From an uncultured Eubacteriales bacterium (GTDB taxonomy: Bacteria; Bacillota; Clostridia; Oscillospirales; Oscillospiraceae): a stretch of 30,186 nucleotides of DNA. Of this stretch, positions 15,880 to 24,653 are shown piece after piece (the first letter of the stretch is position 1; each line of letters begins with the position of its first letter). The notes below the pieces were generated by a model that was given only the letters and a program-made list of their open reading frames with translations, did no database searches and was not told the DNA's origin. The stretch lies in contig UQZA01000030.1 of assembly GCA_900545515.1 (NCBI GenBank), positions 1 through 30,186 of the forward strand, written 5' to 3'. The position numbers were made by a program, and so were the translations under genes.

Positions 15880-18800
15880 TCATACTTGCTTCAGGAACTC
15901 CATAAACACCTTGGCCAGCTCGCAGCGCCGGGCGTAGCTGCCGGGGGCCAGTGTGGTGGCTGTGGTTCCCTGGACAATGCCCTGGGCAACGGCCCAGCTC
16001 ATGGCGTTGGTGGCGTAGCCGGACAGCTTCGCTTGATCGGTGTAGCCGGACAGATCCGCCCGGGCGGTTACGTCATAGCCCTTAAACCCGGCGTAGCGGA
16101 AGAGGATGGTCACCAGATCCTGGCGGGTCACAAAGCCGTTGGGATCAAAGATGGCGTCGCTCCGGCCCTGGACGATGCCGTTGGCAGCTGCCCAGTGCAC
16201 AGCCTTTTCATAGTAGCGGCCTGCTTCCAGATCCGTAAAGGTGCTCTCCTGGGTGATCTCCGGCTCCTGCTCCATCCGGTACAGGACGGTCACCATCTGG
16301 CCCCGGGTCATCTTCGCCTCCGGCGCAAAGGTGGTAGCGCTGGTGCCTTCCATGAGGCCGTGGACGAGGACGTAATCAATGGCCTCGTGGTACCAAGCAT
16401 CCGGTGCCACATCGGTAAAGCGTTCCGAGGCACATCCGGCAGCCACCACTGCGTCGATGGCTTCCTTGGCTGTCTCCAGAGCTGCCAGAACGGCTTCCTT
16501 GTCGGCGGCCTGCTCAATGGCGGCCTTACCGGCATCTACGGCCTCCGCCATGGCCTCGTGCTGATGCTCCGGGCAGGCGGCAGAGGCTGCATAATTGGCC
16601 AACTCTGTGAGGGCGTAGAACTTAGCGGCGCCCAGCTCCGCAGCCTCGGCAGCCTTCTGCGCTTCCTCGGCGCGCTTGGCAGCCTCCTGGGCATCGGCCA
16701 GATACTGCGCCATTTCCGCCTTCATGGTAACGATTTCAGCATAGGTTTCCGCAACCTGCTGGGCGTAGGACGCGGCCAAAGCGGCAGCTTCTGCGGCGGC
16801 CTGATTGGAGTCCTCGGCAGCCTGCATGGCAGTCTCAGCGGCCTTCTGGGCAGCCTGGGCAGCCTCAGCGGCAGCTTTTGCAGCCTCCTCGGCAGCTTTG
16901 GCTTCTTCCGCAGCCTTCTCGGCAAATTCCCGGTCTTCGCCGGCGGAGGCGGCGATTTCCTCGGCAGTTTTCTTGGCCTGCTCAGCCTCATCCCGGGCGT
17001 TTTCAGCCACCTTGGCAGCATCCTCAGCAGCCCTTTGGGCAGCCTGGGCCTTCTCCATGGCTTGGGCAGCGACGCTGGCGCTGGTGGCAGCTTCCGCAGC
17101 ACTCACGGCAGCATCCACAGCCTTCTCGGCAGCGAGCCGGGCCTCTACAGCGGCAGCCTGGTTGGAGGCTTCCGCAGCCTCAGCGGCAGCTTGAGCAGCA
17201 TCTTTCGCCATCTCAGCGGCGCGCTGGGCCTCCTCCGCCTTTTCCTGCGCCTCAGCAGCTTTCTCGGCGGCCTTTTGGGCAGCTTCCTTGTTTTCACCGG
17301 ACTCTTCCGCAGCGGCTTCGGCAGCGGACTTGGCATCCTCGGCGGCCTTCCGGGCCTCTTCAGCGGCCTTCTGGGCAGCTTCTGCGGCCTCCTTGGCGGC
17401 TCTGGCCTCCTCCAGCAGGAAGCTGGGGTCAATCATTTCCAACCGCTGGGTGAGCTTTGCAATCATATCTCCGTCCCGCTCCGGGTCCAAAAGCTCCAGA
17501 ACCCGCCGGGCAGCAGTCAGATTCTCCTCTGTGGGCCGGGCTTCTGCGTTGTCAAAGATCTGCTCGGCCAGGGCATAGGCGGACTTCACAATGGGATGGG
17601 TGGGATCGCCGGTGTTTTCATCGTCAACCAGCCGCATCTTTTCCGTCAGGGTGTCGTTCATCAGCGCATCCAGGGCAGGCTGGATATCGGCGCTGGCGCT
17701 GTGGTTGTCCAGGCCCTGGTACAGGATGTTGGCCACAAAGCCCAGGGTGGATGCCGTATACCAGTTGCCATCGAACTGGTTGGGAGACGTCTCCTTGTTG
17801 GTAACCGGGGAGTTAATCTTATTGGTCAGGTACACAATGACCAGGTTCTCTGCCGGATCTACCACAGTCAAGGTACCGGTCCAGCCCTGGTGACCCACCG
17901 TGTTCCGGGAGGCCTGAACGCCAAAGTACCAGGGACGGCCGCAATCGCCCTGCCGCCACCAGCCCTGGCCCCAGGTGGCGGAGCTGTCCTTCCGGGCGGT
18001 GAAGTACTGATTGGTGTTGTAGCTGAAGAGGCGCTTGTCGCCATAGCCGCTCTGGTTCACCATCATGGAAGCCAGCTTGGCCAGATCCTCAGCATTGGAG
18101 AACAGGCCCGCATGGCCGGAGACACCGCCCATGGCGTAGTAGGCCTTCTCATCGTGGACTTCACCCTGAATGGTGGAGGTCCGGACATTCTGGAAGGAAA
18201 TGACCCCGTCCCGGGTGTTGCCGTTCAGCTCTGTGGCTGCCACCTGGTTGGCGGTGAAGCCGTTTTGCAGAGGGTTGAAGGTGATGTGGGTCAGGTTCAG
18301 AGGCTCATAGAAGGTCTCGCGCATAAACACGTCCAGGCTCTGCCCGGTAATCTGCTCCACAATGAGGCCCAGGAGCATGTAATCCACATCGGAGTACACC
18401 GTTTTGGTGCCGGGCTCGTAGACCAAGGGAGCCTTGCAAATGGCCTGGGCCACCTGCTCCTTGCCAATGGCGTAGAGCACATTTTCCACGCCGGGAGCCG
18501 GCTTCTGGGTCACCTGATCAAACTGATCATTGTGGAACTGGGGATCGGGTGCAAAGCCCGCCTGATGCTGGAGGATGTCAGCCACGGTGAGCTCCTCCTT
18601 CCAGGCCTTTGCCGTAGCCAGATCCGGAGCGCCGGAGCCTTGGCTGACCCGATAGGAAATCTCAATGGTGTCCTCGGCAAAGCTGGGGAAGAACTTGGTA
18701 ATGGGATCGCTGAGATTCAGCTTGCCATTCTGCACCAGATATTGCACAGCGTAATTGGTGGCGTACATCTTGGTGTTGGAGGCCAGATCGTACAGGGTGT

Positions 18801-21498
18801 CTGTAGTCACAGCCTCACTGTCCGTCTTAGGGGTGCCGTCTTGGTTGTAGGCATTCACCGTACCCCAGGCGTTGGAGTACACCAGCTTGCCATCCTTCAC
18901 CACGGCCAGCTGGGCGGAGGTAAAGCCATAGTCAATGTCCTTCTGGATCATGGAATCGATCATATCCAGCGCCTTGGTGTCAAGACCCACCTCGCTGGGG
19001 GTTCCCTCCACCACCTGGGGATTGGTAACCACCATAAGGGCGCTCAGGCGAGCCGTGGCGATGGGCATATCCGTCACCTGCACCGAGTTGCGCCCATTGA
19101 CGGTGTACTGGGACGCGTCAATGGCAAACATGCCGGTGGTGTTCAGCATGGCAGAGGTATCTACCTCTACGCCATTGATGAAGATCCGCATGCTGGGCAC
19201 CGCCCGGCGCATCTGGAAGTACACCGTGCCCTGACCGGCAAAGCCTTCAAACCAGGTGATGCTGTTGTTATAGCAATAGGAGGTGGTGCCGCTGCCCCAG
19301 CGGGGGAAGTACACCGCATTTTGGTCCTGGCCACCAGCGAAATTCCCGGATGCGTTGATACCGGGCATGGCATCCACCTGGACAGCTGACATGGACGGGG
19401 CAGCCGGAGCAGTCCCTTCTGTGCCAATGGCGTCAATGCGGGCCTGGAGAGCTCCAGACCAGGCTTCCGCGTTGGTCAGGTTGGCTTCCTTGGCTACATA
19501 CGTCTGGACATAGCTCTTCAGGTCGTTTAGAACCGTCTGGGCGTAGTCCTTGGTCACCTGGGTTTGCCGCCGCTCCGCCCGGGTGACCACCAGGTCGGCC
19601 AGGGCAAAGGAATCATTCATATGGGGCGCTTCGTCATAGGCGTCTCTATGGCTGGACATCAGCTTGATCCGTTCCTTGGCAAACTGCATCAGGCTGGCAT
19701 CCATGGCATCGGGGGTGGAAGTGAAGGACTCGTACACATAGCCCACCACAGAGCCCAGCGCACCCAAAACCATGTTGTCGGAGTAGAAATCGTTGGTGTC
19801 CACGGTGTTGTCAATCACCGGGGAGTTCTTCTTATTGGTGAGGAGCACCACCACCAGATCGTTCTCCGGATCAATCACCGTGAGGGTGCCGGTCCAGCCC
19901 TGGTGGCCGATGGTGTTACCAGAAGCATGGGTGGTAAAGTAGTTCACCCGGCCAATCTCTCCCTGCCGCCACCATCCCAGACCCCAGGTGGGGTAGCTCA
20001 GGCTCTTGGCCTTGGTAAATTCGTCTATGGTATTCTTGGAGAAGAACTGATGACCGCCGTAGCCGCCGGTGAGCATCACCGAGGCCAGCCTCGCCAGATC
20101 CTCTGCATTGGAGAACAGGCCTGCATGACCGGAGATGCCGCCCATGGCGTAATAGGCCTTCTCATCGTGGACCTCGCCCCAGACGGTGTCTGTCCGGACG
20201 TTCTGGAAGGAAATGGCGCCGTCCCGGGTGTTGCCCTGGAGCTCAGTTGCGGCGCAATCCTCTTTCTGGAAGCCGTTCTGCAAGGGGTTGTAGGTCACAT
20301 GGGTCAGGCCCATGGGGTCCCAGAAGGTCTCCTTCAGGAAGGCATCCAGCCGTTTGCCCGTCACCTGCTCCACGATAAAGCACAGAAGCATGTAGTCCAC
20401 ATCCGAGTAGACTGTCTTGCTGCCTGGCTGATAGGTCAAAGGAGAGGCCAGAACCATCTCCAGAGTTTTCTCCCGGTCCTGGGAGAACAGGGGGTTGCTC
20501 ACGCCCTGCTGGGGCTTCTGGGTGACCTGGTTAAACTGGTCATTGTGATACTGAGGGTCCGGATCAAAGCCGGCCTGATGCATCAGGATGTCCCGAATGG
20601 TGAGCTGGGACTTCCAAGACAGGATTTGAGCCTTCATTTCCTCAGAGGTCCCGTCCTTGAAAATGGTGGTTCCCTCATCGTCAAACTCCGGATAGAAATC
20701 CGTGATGCGAGCATCCAAGCTGATTTGGCCCCGGTCCACCAGGTACTGCAGCGCATAGTTCACAGAGTACATCTTGGTATTGGAGGCCAGGTCATACAGG
20801 GTGTCCGTCGTCACAGGTACATAGTCCTCGTCACCTGGCTCAATCCGGGTTCCGTCGGCACGATAGCCGTTGGCGGAGCCCCAGGCTTCATTGATCACCA
20901 GCTTGCCATCTTTGACCACGGCCAGCTGAGCGCCGGAGAAGCCGTATTTCACTTCAGCGCTGATGAAATCGCCGATGAGCTCCACGGTGCTGGCATCCAT
21001 CCCCACCTCAGACGGGTCCCCGTCTATGACCACAGGATATGGAATATGTACCGTCACAGCGCTTGCCAGCTGGCTGGGGGTGATCCCCGTCACCTGGATG
21101 GTATTGGTTCCGTCCAGGGCTACATCGGAAATGTCCAGCTTCCAGGTGCCACCCGGCAGCATGGAGGCCGTATCCACCTCTACGTTATTGACAAACATCC
21201 GGAAACTGGTCACCCCTTCGGCGACAGTCACGTACAGCTCACCCTGGCCCGCAAAGCCAGTGAAGCTAAAGAGATTGTTCATCACCAGGGTGTCATCCAC
21301 ATAGCCGCACCAGTCCGGGAAGGACACCACCGACTGCCACTGTCCCTCTGGAAGCGTCGCCTGCGTCACATGGCTCTCCGCCAGAGTCTCATAGGCCGTA
21401 TCCGGCCCCCTCGCTGCCAGGGCAGGCATAGCCGCAGATACGGTCATCACGGCCGCCAGGGCCAACCCCAGCACATTACGAAACACTCGTTTCTTCAT
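15880..21498 (-). CDS. S-layer-anchored tandem AmiE-like serine hydrolase
   Basis: This 1872-residue secreted protein has a signal peptide at residues 1-28 (cleavage after ALA). Two repeats follow, each with a beta-sandwich-like domain (about 45-155 and 725-830) and a serine beta-lactamase-fold domain (about 160-590 and 835-1265). The SxxK nucleophiles are S239/K242 and S907/K910 in YDLASNTK. YSDVDYML (Y364, Y1035), GEVHDEKAYYAMGG (H444, H1115) and GHQGWTG (H532, H1203) are kept in both copies. The GEVHDE..GHAGLFS signature is that of the AmiE/YbbE-type branch, which removes peptides from MurNAc in muropeptide salvage. An Ala/Glu/Lys coiled coil (about 1361-1640) leads to three SLH domains (about 1694-1869). 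It has its own promoter and lies beside MurNAc-catabolism genes. Esterase or D,D-peptidase activity remains possible. Confidence 0.92.
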   Translation of the reverse strand: MKKRVFRNVLGLALAAVMTVSAAMPALAARGPDTAYETLAESHVTQATLPEGQWQSVVSFPDWCGYVDDTLVMNNLFSFTGFAGQGELYVTVAEGVTSFRMFVNNVEVDTASMLPGGTWKLDISDVALDGTNTIQVTGITPSQLASAVTVHIPYPVVIDGDPSEVGMDASTVELIGDFISAEVKYGFSGAQLAVVKDGKLVINEAWGSANGYRADGTRIEPGDEDYVPVTTDTLYDLASNTKMYSVNYALQYLVDRGQISLDARITDFYPEFDDEGTTIFKDGTSEEMKAQILSWKSQLTIRDILMHQAGFDPDPQYHNDQFNQVTQKPQQGVSNPLFSQDREKTLEMVLASPLTYQPGSKTVYSDVDYMLLCFIVEQVTGKRLDAFLKETFWDPMGLTHVTYNPLQNGFQKEDCAATELQGNTRDGAISFQNVRTDTVWGEVHDEKAYYAMGGISGHAGLFSNAEDLARLASVMLTGGYGGHQFFSKNTIDEFTKAKSLSYPTWGLGWWRQGEIGRVNYFTTHASGNTIGHQGWTGTLTVIDPENDLVVVLLTNKKNSPVIDNTVDTNDFYSDNMVLGALGSVVGYVYESFTSTPDAMDASLMQFAKERIKLMSSHRDAYDEAPHMNDSFALADLVVTRAERRQTQVTKDYAQTVLNDLKSYVQTYVAKEANLTNAEAWSGALQARIDAIGTEGTAPAAPSMSAVQVDAMPGINASGNFAGGQDQNAVYFPRWGSGTTSYCYNNSITWFEGFAGQGTVYFQMRRAVPSMRIFINGVEVDTSAMLNTTGMFAIDASQYTVNGRNSVQVTDMPIATARLSALMVVTNPQVVEGTPSEVGLDTKALDMIDSMIQKDIDYGFTSAQLAVVKDGKLVYSNAWGTVNAYNQDGTPKTDSEAVTTDTLYDLASNTKMYATNYAVQYLVQNGKLNLSDPITKFFPSFAEDTIEISYRVSQGSGAPDLATAKAWKEELTVADILQHQAGFAPDPQFHNDQFDQVTQKPAPGVENVLYAIGKEQVAQAICKAPLVYEPGTKTVYSDVDYMLLGLIVEQITGQSLDVFMRETFYEPLNLTHITFNPLQNGFTANQVAATELNGNTRDGVISFQNVRTSTIQGEVHDEKAYYAMGGVSGHAGLFSNAEDLAKLASMMVNQSGYGDKRLFSYNTNQYFTARKDSSATWGQGWWRQGDCGRPWYFGVQASRNTVGHQGWTGTLTVVDPAENLVIVYLTNKINSPVTNKETSPNQFDGNWYTASTLGFVANILYQGLDNHSASADIQPALDALMNDTLTEKMRLVDDENTGDPTHPIVKSAYALAEQIFDNAEARPTEENLTAARRVLELLDPERDGDMIAKLTQRLEMIDPSFLLEEARAAKEAAEAAQKAAEEARKAAEDAKSAAEAAAEESGENKEAAQKAAEKAAEAQEKAEEAQRAAEMAKDAAQAAAEAAEASNQAAAVEARLAAEKAVDAAVSAAEAATSASVAAQAMEKAQAAQRAAEDAAKVAENARDEAEQAKKTAEEIAASAGEDREFAEKAAEEAKAAEEAAKAAAEAAQAAQKAAETAMQAAEDSNQAAAEAAALAASYAQQVAETYAEIVTMKAEMAQYLADAQEAAKRAEEAQKAAEAAELGAAKFYALTELANYAASAACPEHQHEAMAEAVDAGKAAIEQAADKEAVLAALETAKEAIDAVVAAGCASERFTDVAPDAWYHEAIDYVLVHGLMEGTSATTFAPEAKMTRGQMVTVLYRMEQEPEITQESTFTDLEAGRYYEKAVHWAAANGIVQGRSDAIFDPNGFVTRQDLVTILFRYAGFKGYDVTARADLSGYTDQAKLSGYATNAMSWAVAQGIVQGTTATTLAPGSYARRCELAKVFMEFLKQV

Positions 21499-21554
21499 CC
21501 TGAAGACTCCCTTCTTTATGCATGTTCTTGTATACCATGCAAGTTTCTGAAAGA

Positions 21555-21583
21555 ATTATAGCAAAGTGAACAATTTGCCGCAA
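21555..21583 (-). promoter_or_regulatory. Promoter of the SLH serine hydrolase gene
   Basis: On the minus strand there is a -35 TTGCGG (21578-21583), a 17-bp spacer and a -10 TATAAT (21555-21560). It gives a leader of about 50 nt before the ATG at 21498, with GGGAG 8 nt upstream of the start. Confidence 0.7.
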
Positions 21584-21740
21584 CCTTTCAGCCTCCGATT
21601 GGTATATTATTTCCGTTGTTTGAAACAAAATCGCAATTTGCCCCCTGGGGCGCGAAACTTTCTTTCACCGAAATCCAGTGAATAAACAACCATACCGCCG
21701 CCTATGTTCCACTGCCCACAGCCGACTTTAGAAGCAAAGC

Positions 21741-21777
21741 GCGCCGTTCCGGCTGCCAAAGGTAAGCGGAACGGCGC
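21741..21777 (-). terminator. Probable terminator after murR
   Basis: GCGCCGTTCCG (21741-21751) pairs perfectly with CGGAACGGCGC (21767-21777) just past the murR stop. The T run on the minus strand is interrupted (CTTTGCTTCT), so termination may be partial. Confidence 0.6.
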
Positions 21778-21788
21778 TGAATCCGTGG

Positions 21789-22661
21789 CTATTTGGGCGT
21801 CTCACTGGCCTTTGGTGTGAGAGGCGGTTTGCGAATATGGGTCCTGGACAGCTGCTCCAGGCAGCGTTCATACTCTCTGTTGGCAAAGGCTGTGTAGAGA
21901 ATATCGATGATATTGAGCTGGGAAATCCGGGAGGACATGGCTCCGGTGCGGAAGGTGGACTCGTTAGCCGTAGTATACAGCTTGTAATCGGCCAACTCCG
22001 AAACAGGAGAGGAAATGCACCGGGTGATGGCGATGATGGGTGTGTGGTTTTCCCGCATAGCCTTCATGCACTCAATGACCTCCACCGTACTGCCGGAGTA
22101 GGAAATGACGATCCCCAGATCCTCCCGGGAGGTATTCCTGGCCTGGAGCAGCTGAGAATGCCAATCCTCATTGATAACACAAGGCTTATTCAGCCGCAAA
22201 AACTTCAGGTAGGCGTCCTTGGCAGCGCAGAGAGACGCGCCCATTCCAAAGAGCAGCACCATCCGGGCACCCCGCACCAGCTCTACGCATTTTTCCAGGG
22301 TTTCCGTATCCAGAAGGTTCTTTGTATCCTCCAGGGACATAATATTTTTGTAGGTGATTTTCTCAACAATGTCCTCCAAGCTGTCGGAGCGGGTAATTTC
22401 CTTCTGCTCGGCCTCCTTGTTTTGCCTTCGGATCGCCATTTCATAGGTAATGGCTTTGCGGAACTCTTTGAAGCCCTCAAAACCGATGCGGTGGCACATC
22501 CGAATGATGGTGGACGGAGAGGAAAAGGTCCGCTTGGCCAGCTCGTGAATGCTCAGGTCAATCACATCCTCCGGATGCTGCAGCAGATAATCCGCAATTT
22601 CCCGCTCTGTAGGGCTGATGGCTTCTCTGGCCTCACGCAGCCTGAGCAACGCACTTTTCAT
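21789..22661 (-). CDS. murR: MurR/RpiR-family transcriptional regulator
   Basis: This 290-residue protein has an N-terminal RpiR helix-turn-helix (about 1-77; LSIHELAKRTFSSPSTIIRMCHRIGF) and a C-terminal SIS sugar-phosphate-binding domain (about 125-260; LLFGMGASLCAAKD, then VISYSGSTVEVIECM). In E. coli, MurR represses murQP and responds to MurNAc-6-phosphate. With murQ, murP and mupG across the divergent promoter region, the same role is very likely here. AAAGGAGAGG precedes the ATG, which lies 24 nt after the ptsI stop, making it the last gene of crr-ptsH-ptsI-murR. The murR symbol rests on context; by sequence alone it is an RpiR-family regulator. Confidence 0.85.
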   Translation of the reverse strand: MKSALLRLREAREAISPTEREIADYLLQHPEDVIDLSIHELAKRTFSSPSTIIRMCHRIGFEGFKEFRKAITYEMAIRRQNKEAEQKEITRSDSLEDIVEKITYKNIMSLEDTKNLLDTETLEKCVELVRGARMVLLFGMGASLCAAKDAYLKFLRLNKPCVINEDWHSQLLQARNTSREDLGIVISYSGSTVEVIECMKAMRENHTPIIAITRCISSPVSELADYKLYTTANESTFRTGAMSSRISQLNIIDILYTAFANREYERCLEQLSRTHIRKPPLTPKASETPK

Positions 22662-22685
22662 AGACCTCTCCTTTCTCCCCAGACA

Positions 22686-24305
22686 TTACGCCCGGTCCAA
22701 AATCCGCGCCTTAGTCTCCAGAATTTTACCAGGTGACATGGACAGCTCATCAATGCCCATTTCCACAAAGGTCTGGGTGAGGCTTGGGTCCGCTGCCAAT
22801 TCGCCGCAGATGCCAACCCAAATGCCCGCCTGATGGGCCTGCTCCACCGTATATCGAATCAGGCGAAGCACTGCCTCATGATGGGGGTTGCAAAAAGCGC
22901 CGATGGAACCATTTTGCCGGTCCACCGCCAGCGTATACTGGGTCAGGTCGTTGGTACCAATGCTGAAAAAATCCACCTCCGGAGCTAGCCGGTCGCTGAT
23001 GAGCGCTGCCGCCGGGGTCTCAATCATGATGCCAAGGGGCGTCTCGGCCCGGAATGGCACGCCGGCTTCCTGCAGCTCCTGCCGTACCTGCCTGCAGATC
23101 TCCTTCACCTGGCGTACCTCCTCCAAGGAGGTGATCATAGGGAACATAATGGCCAGATTGCCGTGGACCGAAGCCCGGTACAGAGCCCGGAGTTGGGTGC
23201 GGAATATCTGGGGCCTGGTCAGGCAGATGCGAATGGCCCGCATCCCCATAGCCGGGTTTTCCTCCTGGGGAAGAGCAAAGTAGGAGGCCTGCTTGTCGGC
23301 GCCAATGTCCAAGGTACGCACCACCACCATCCGCCCCGCCATGGCCTGCGCAACCTGGCGGTAAGCCCTGTATTGGTCTTCCTCCGAAGGATAGTCGTCC
23401 CGGCCCAGATAGAGAAACTCGCTGCGGAACAGTCCAATTCCATCCCCATCGCCCTGCTCCACTGCTTCCAGGTCCTTGGGCGATCCGATGTTGGCGCAGA
23501 GCTGGATTCTCTTTCCCTCCGGCGTGGTGGCCGGCACACCCCGGTACTGCTCCGCATGTTGCCGGAGCCGGAGGAGCGCCTCTCTCCGGGAAATCAACTG
23601 GGCCTTTGTCTCCGGGTCCGGGTCTATGTAAACTTCTCCGGCAGCGCCGTCCACATAAACCTCCCGACCGTCATAGTCCGGGAGCAGGGCGTCTCCCAGG
23701 CCAACCACGGCGGGAATGCCCATAGTACGGGCAAAAATCGCCGTGTGTGAGCTGCCGGTGCCCTGGGCAGTTACAAAGGCCAGAACCCGCTGCCGGTCCA
23801 GGCGGGCCGTCTCGCTGGGAACCAGATCGTCAGCCGCCAGGATGACCGGCTCATCCCCAGCCCACCCGGCCTCCTCCCGGCCCATGAGCACAGAAATCAG
23901 CCGGCGGGACACATCCAGCACGTCAGAAGCCCGCTGCTGCATGTAGGCGTCGTCCATTTGTGCAAAGATCTGGGAAAATTGAGCTGCCGTCTGGTCCACG
24001 GCATATTCTGCATTCATGAGCTGGCCGGAAATGATCCCGGTCACGGATTCCCGATAATCCAGATCCTCCAGCATCATCTGGTGAATCTGGAACAGAAGGG
24101 CCTGCTCCTGTCCCAGCCGCTCCTGAGTTTCCTCCTCCAATGCGGCCAGCTGGGCAATGGCCCGTTCCCTGGCTGCATCAAACCGGGCAATTTCCCCTTC
24201 CGGGTCGGAGATCTGCCGTTTCGGCGTCTCTGTCTGTCTGTGGAGAACGTAGAGCTTTCCACCAGCCACACCGGCGCAGACGCCTTCTCCATGGAGTACA
24301 TTCAT
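22686..24305 (-). CDS. ptsI: PTS Enzyme I (phosphoenolpyruvate-protein phosphotransferase)
   Basis: At 539 residues this is slightly shorter than the usual 570-575. It autophosphorylates from PEP and passes the phosphate to HPr in the cytoplasm. The order is the HPr-binding/phosphohistidine half with H187 in GTGSSHTAIFARTMGIPAV, then the PEP-binding TIM barrel with IGLFRSEFLYLGRD (about 290-303), VVRTLDIGADKQ, RAIRICL, FFSIGTNDLTQYTLAVDR (447-463) and the active-site C500 in GICGELAAD. The glycine-rich loop before the histidine differs from the common GGRTSH. The ribosome binding site (AGGCGG) is weak, suggesting a lower dose than HPr. Whether this is the cell's only Enzyme I cannot be told from the window. 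Confidence 0.95.
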   Translation of the reverse strand: MNVLHGEGVCAGVAGGKLYVLHRQTETPKRQISDPEGEIARFDAARERAIAQLAALEEETQERLGQEQALLFQIHQMMLEDLDYRESVTGIISGQLMNAEYAVDQTAAQFSQIFAQMDDAYMQQRASDVLDVSRRLISVLMGREEAGWAGDEPVILAADDLVPSETARLDRQRVLAFVTAQGTGSSHTAIFARTMGIPAVVGLGDALLPDYDGREVYVDGAAGEVYIDPDPETKAQLISRREALLRLRQHAEQYRGVPATTPEGKRIQLCANIGSPKDLEAVEQGDGDGIGLFRSEFLYLGRDDYPSEEDQYRAYRQVAQAMAGRMVVVRTLDIGADKQASYFALPQEENPAMGMRAIRICLTRPQIFRTQLRALYRASVHGNLAIMFPMITSLEEVRQVKEICRQVRQELQEAGVPFRAETPLGIMIETPAAALISDRLAPEVDFFSIGTNDLTQYTLAVDRQNGSIGAFCNPHHEAVLRLIRYTVEQAHQAGIWVGICGELAADPSLTQTFVEMGIDELSMSPGKILETKARILDRA

Positions 24306-24356
24306 GTGGCAATCGCCGCCTTTCTACATCCATCGTCTGAATTGGTGGCAGGGTTG

Positions 24357-24614
24357 TTATAAGTTCTGCTGGAAAAATGTTTCCAGCGCCTGGATAGCAG
24401 CCTCCTCGTCGGCTCCCTCGGCGCTGACAGTCACTGCATCCCCCGCCTTGACGTTAAGGCCCATGACCCCGAAAAGACGCTTCAGGTCGGCGCTTTTCTC
24501 TCCGCGGATGAGTTTCACAGCGCTGGCAAATCTTTGCGCCTCCTTCACCAGAAGACCGGCAGGCCGTGCGTGAATGCCGTTGGCATCGGTAATGGTATAC
24601 TGGAATTGCTTCAT
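24357..24614 (-). CDS. ptsH: PTS phosphocarrier HPr lacking Ser46
   Basis: This 85-residue protein carries the phosphorylated His15 in GIHARPAG and the usual HPr fold length. It shuttles phosphate from Enzyme I to EIIA. Where Bacillus HPr has LKSIMGVMSL with regulatory Ser46, this protein reads LKRLFGVMGL, so position 46 is arginine. It should therefore not be a substrate of HPr kinase at that site and should not act as a CcpA corepressor in the standard way. AAAGGAG lies upstream of the ATG. It sits between crr and ptsI, with spacings of 39 and 51 nt. Confidence 0.95.
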   Translation of the reverse strand: MKQFQYTITDANGIHARPAGLLVKEAQRFASAVKLIRGEKSADLKRLFGVMGLNVKAGDAVTVSAEGADEEAAIQALETFFQQNL

Positions 24615-24653
24615 GGGTGTTTCTCCTTTCCATGATTGACGGATGGAACAAGG

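Noticed and set aside
16600..17420. Repetitive DNA at 16600-17420 as a non-coding tandem repeat or CRISPR
   Set aside because: The repetition follows the codons of an Ala/Glu/Lys coiled coil in a continuous minus-strand frame, with no constant repeat-spacer pattern.
15886..19389. Plus-strand open frame of 1167 codons opposite the SLH hydrolase gene
   Set aside because: It is a mirror of the Ala-rich, high-GC minus-strand gene. Its product is low-complexity Gly/Leu/Ser with no domain, and no ribosome binding site supports it.
19564..21561. Plus-strand open frame of 665 codons opposite the first hydrolase domain
   Set aside because: The minus strand has full catalytic motifs over the same bases, so this frame is antisense shadow caused by codon bias.
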